Origin: JANJUB01 sp040081075
GTDB lineage: Bacteria; Armatimonadota; Fimbriimonadia; Fimbriimonadales; Fimbriimonadaceae
Assembly (NCBI GenBank): GCA_040081075.1
Contig: JBEBHJ010000001.1
Coordinates: forward strand, 1-64,000
Direction: 5' to 3'
Length of the DNA stretch: 64,000 nucleotides
In this document: positions 62,786 to 64,000 of the stretch, in pieces
Numbering within the stretch: position 1 is the first letter of the stretch
How the letters are laid out: the number at the start of each line of letters is the position of its first letter
Translations under genes and position numbers: made by a program
Notes under the pieces: generated by a model
Database searches by the model: none
What the model was told of the DNA's origin: nothing
What the model saw: only the letters and a program-made list of their open reading frames with translations

Positions 62786-62816
62786 AGCAAGCGCACCGGC
62801 AGGTAAGCTTGCTTTT
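62786..62816 (+). terminator. Terminator after the tRNA pair
   Basis: AGCAAGC (62786-62792) and GCTTGCT (62807-62813) form a stem whose loop has an inner ACC/GGT pair, followed by TTT. It ends only four bases before the ATG of the GH31 gene, which must therefore use a promoter inside this hairpin or rely on read-through. Confidence 0.55.
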
Positions 62817-62819
62817 CCG

Positions 62820-64000
62820 ATGCTGATTTCTAGCCTTCTCGCAATTGTCGCCGGCGTCCCGGCTTGGAACGAGGTTTTGCCAGGAGTTTGGCGTAAGCAG
62901 GTCGGTAAGCATGACCGGCCCACACTCACCGAAGCCGCCGCGTCAAAACCTTACCAAAATCGCCTCGAGACCTTGAAGACCGGTCCGCTACCTTTCAAGT
63001 TTGAGGAGATCGTCGCGCAGCGTTCCAAGGACTACGCTTCAATCAAAATTCCCCTTCAGCCCGGTGAAAAGATTTTCGGGTTAGGTCTTCAGATGTCTGG
63101 ATGTGATCGCCGGGGTGGGGTTTACCACCTTCAAGTTGACCATTACGAATCCGGCCACGATCGGTTGCACGCCCCGACTCCCCTCTACGTCAGCAGCCTT
63201 GGCTACGCCGTCTTTTTCAATACATCGCGACCAATCAATGTCTATGTGGGGGTTGGGAACCGGCTGAACGACCCGAAGATTCCCCCGTTTCGAGATCGCA
63301 ATGCCGACCGCAAATGGGATGCCCAGCCCGATAGTGGATGCGTGGAGGCGAGCGTGCAGGGTCCCGGCTTGGAGGTTTACGTCTTCTCTGGCCCAACCGC
63401 GATGCAGTCCCTTCAGCGGTACAACTTATTTTGTGGTGGAGGGGCGATGCCTCCGCCATGGGCGCTCGGCTTCTGGCATAGAACTCCATCTCTTGCGACG
63501 GCACCTCAAGTGGAAGAGGAAGCCGCTGAATTTAAGCGTCGAGGATTCCCGCTTGATGTGATTGGGTTGGAGCCGGGCTGGCAGACTCGCTCCTATCCAG
63601 GCTCGATGGAATTCAGCCCCGAACGATTTCCAGACCCCGCTGGTTTCATTAGGCGGCTTGCTTTAGCTGGTGTACATGTCAATCTCTGGGAGAACCCCTA
63701 TGTCGCTCCCAACACCGATCTCTTTAAGCGACTGACCCCGAATTTCGGTTCGCACACGGTTTGGTTGGGAGCAGTGCCGGACATTTATGCAAAGAAAACC
63801 GCAGAGGAGGTTAAGGCATTTCACGATGAGAAGCATCTAAACATCGGCGTTAGCGGCTATAAGATTGACGAGGTTGATGGGTTTGACTTTTGGTTATGGC
63901 CCGACCATGCCCAGTTTCCATCCGGTCCGGATGGTTTGCAAATGAGGCAAATCTACGGGCTCCTTTGGCAGAACTTGATTGACCAGATGTTTCGAACCAG
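62820..64000 (+). CDS. Glycoside hydrolase family 31, 3' end outside window
   Basis: An open frame from ATG 62820 to the window end (393 codons). Short signal peptide (MLISSLLAIVAGVPA), N-terminal beta-sandwich with GEKIFGLGLQMSG and YVSSLGYAVFFNT, a PPPWALGFWHRTP entry into the TIM barrel, and GYKIDEVDGFD near residue 347, containing the GH31 nucleophile Asp. GH31 enzymes hydrolyse alpha-glucosides, alpha-xylosides or related links. The KIDE form is not that of typical alpha-glucosidases (WxDMNE), so the substrate is open. No Shine-Dalgarno sequence is visible. Confidence 0.85.
   Translation, partial: MLISSLLAIVAGVPAWNEVLPGVWRKQVGKHDRPTLTEAAASKPYQNRLETLKTGPLPFKFEEIVAQRSKDYASIKIPLQPGEKIFGLGLQMSGCDRRGGVYHLQVDHYESGHDRLHAPTPLYVSSLGYAVFFNTSRPINVYVGVGNRLNDPKIPPFRDRNADRKWDAQPDSGCVEASVQGPGLEVYVFSGPTAMQSLQRYNLFCGGGAMPPPWALGFWHRTPSLATAPQVEEEAAEFKRRGFPLDVIGLEPGWQTRSYPGSMEFSPERFPDPAGFIRRLALAGVHVNLWENPYVAPNTDLFKRLTPNFGSHTVWLGAVPDIYAKKTAEEVKAFHDEKHLNIGVSGYKIDEVDGFDFWLWPDHAQFPSGPDGLQMRQIYGLLWQNLIDQMFRT

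Overview
The window looks like chromosomal DNA from a free-living, flagellated diderm bacterium, most plausibly Armatimonadota of the Fimbriimonas type; this is inferred from gene content and protein flavour, since no marker search was possible. Evidence for an outer membrane: flagellar L- and P-ring genes (flgH, flgI), an LpxL-type lipid A acyltransferase, two heptosyltransferase-like GT9 proteins and a PorV/FadL-like outer-membrane protein. No prophage, insertion sequence, CRISPR array or plasmid function was recognised. Coding is very dense: no gap exceeds 300 bases. The longest, about 275 bases, lies before dnaA, and about 260 bases lie before the blaI-like gene. GTG and TTG starts are common, and many genes lack a Shine-Dalgarno sequence.

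Layout. 1-5140: two right-handed beta-helix paralogues flanking a secreted protein; the first is cut by the window edge. 5137-13193: purK, a vestigial GIY-YIG-like ORF, a Lon-N protein/fabI/formiminotransferase-like operon, a soluble GAF-PAS histidine kinase, a nanE-nanK fusion and folD. 13251-17192: lpxL-like, two GT9 genes, DoxX and xerC/D. 17189-28827: FHA protein, thiamine pyrophosphokinase, dnaA, a DUF5107-like protein, a YvlD-type membrane protein, yvcK, gmk, coaBC, a YkgJ-like protein, asnS and small enzymes. 28824-35646: a MacAB-like exporter, a DinB-like protein, a BlaI/BlaR1-like pair and a small secreted protein. 35753-38958: infA, purE and two S41 proteases, one apparently dead. 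39025-45837: flagellar operon flgF-flgG-flgA-flgH-flgI-flgJ-flgN-flgK. 46004-53377: a secreted protein, an ABC-2 transporter with a TPR-like partner, SRP RNA, dnaX, ybaB and recR. 53374-58876: an STN-domain protein, dppC/dppB and fliD. 59032-62589: an Ig-like protein, an outer-membrane barrel and a pseudo-caspase. 62615-64000: tRNA-Tyr, tRNA-Thr and a GH31 glycosidase cut by the window end.

Most unusual points: a FlgA carrying a FlgG-like N-terminal domain; a secreted caspase-fold protein lacking both catalytic residues, in a three-gene envelope cassette; a palindromic repeat inserted in frame in purK; a purE whose N-terminus seems to need an AUC start; an inverted repeat that could trap the 5' strand of SRP RNA; and eight convergent gene pairs that all share exactly four bases at their stop codons.
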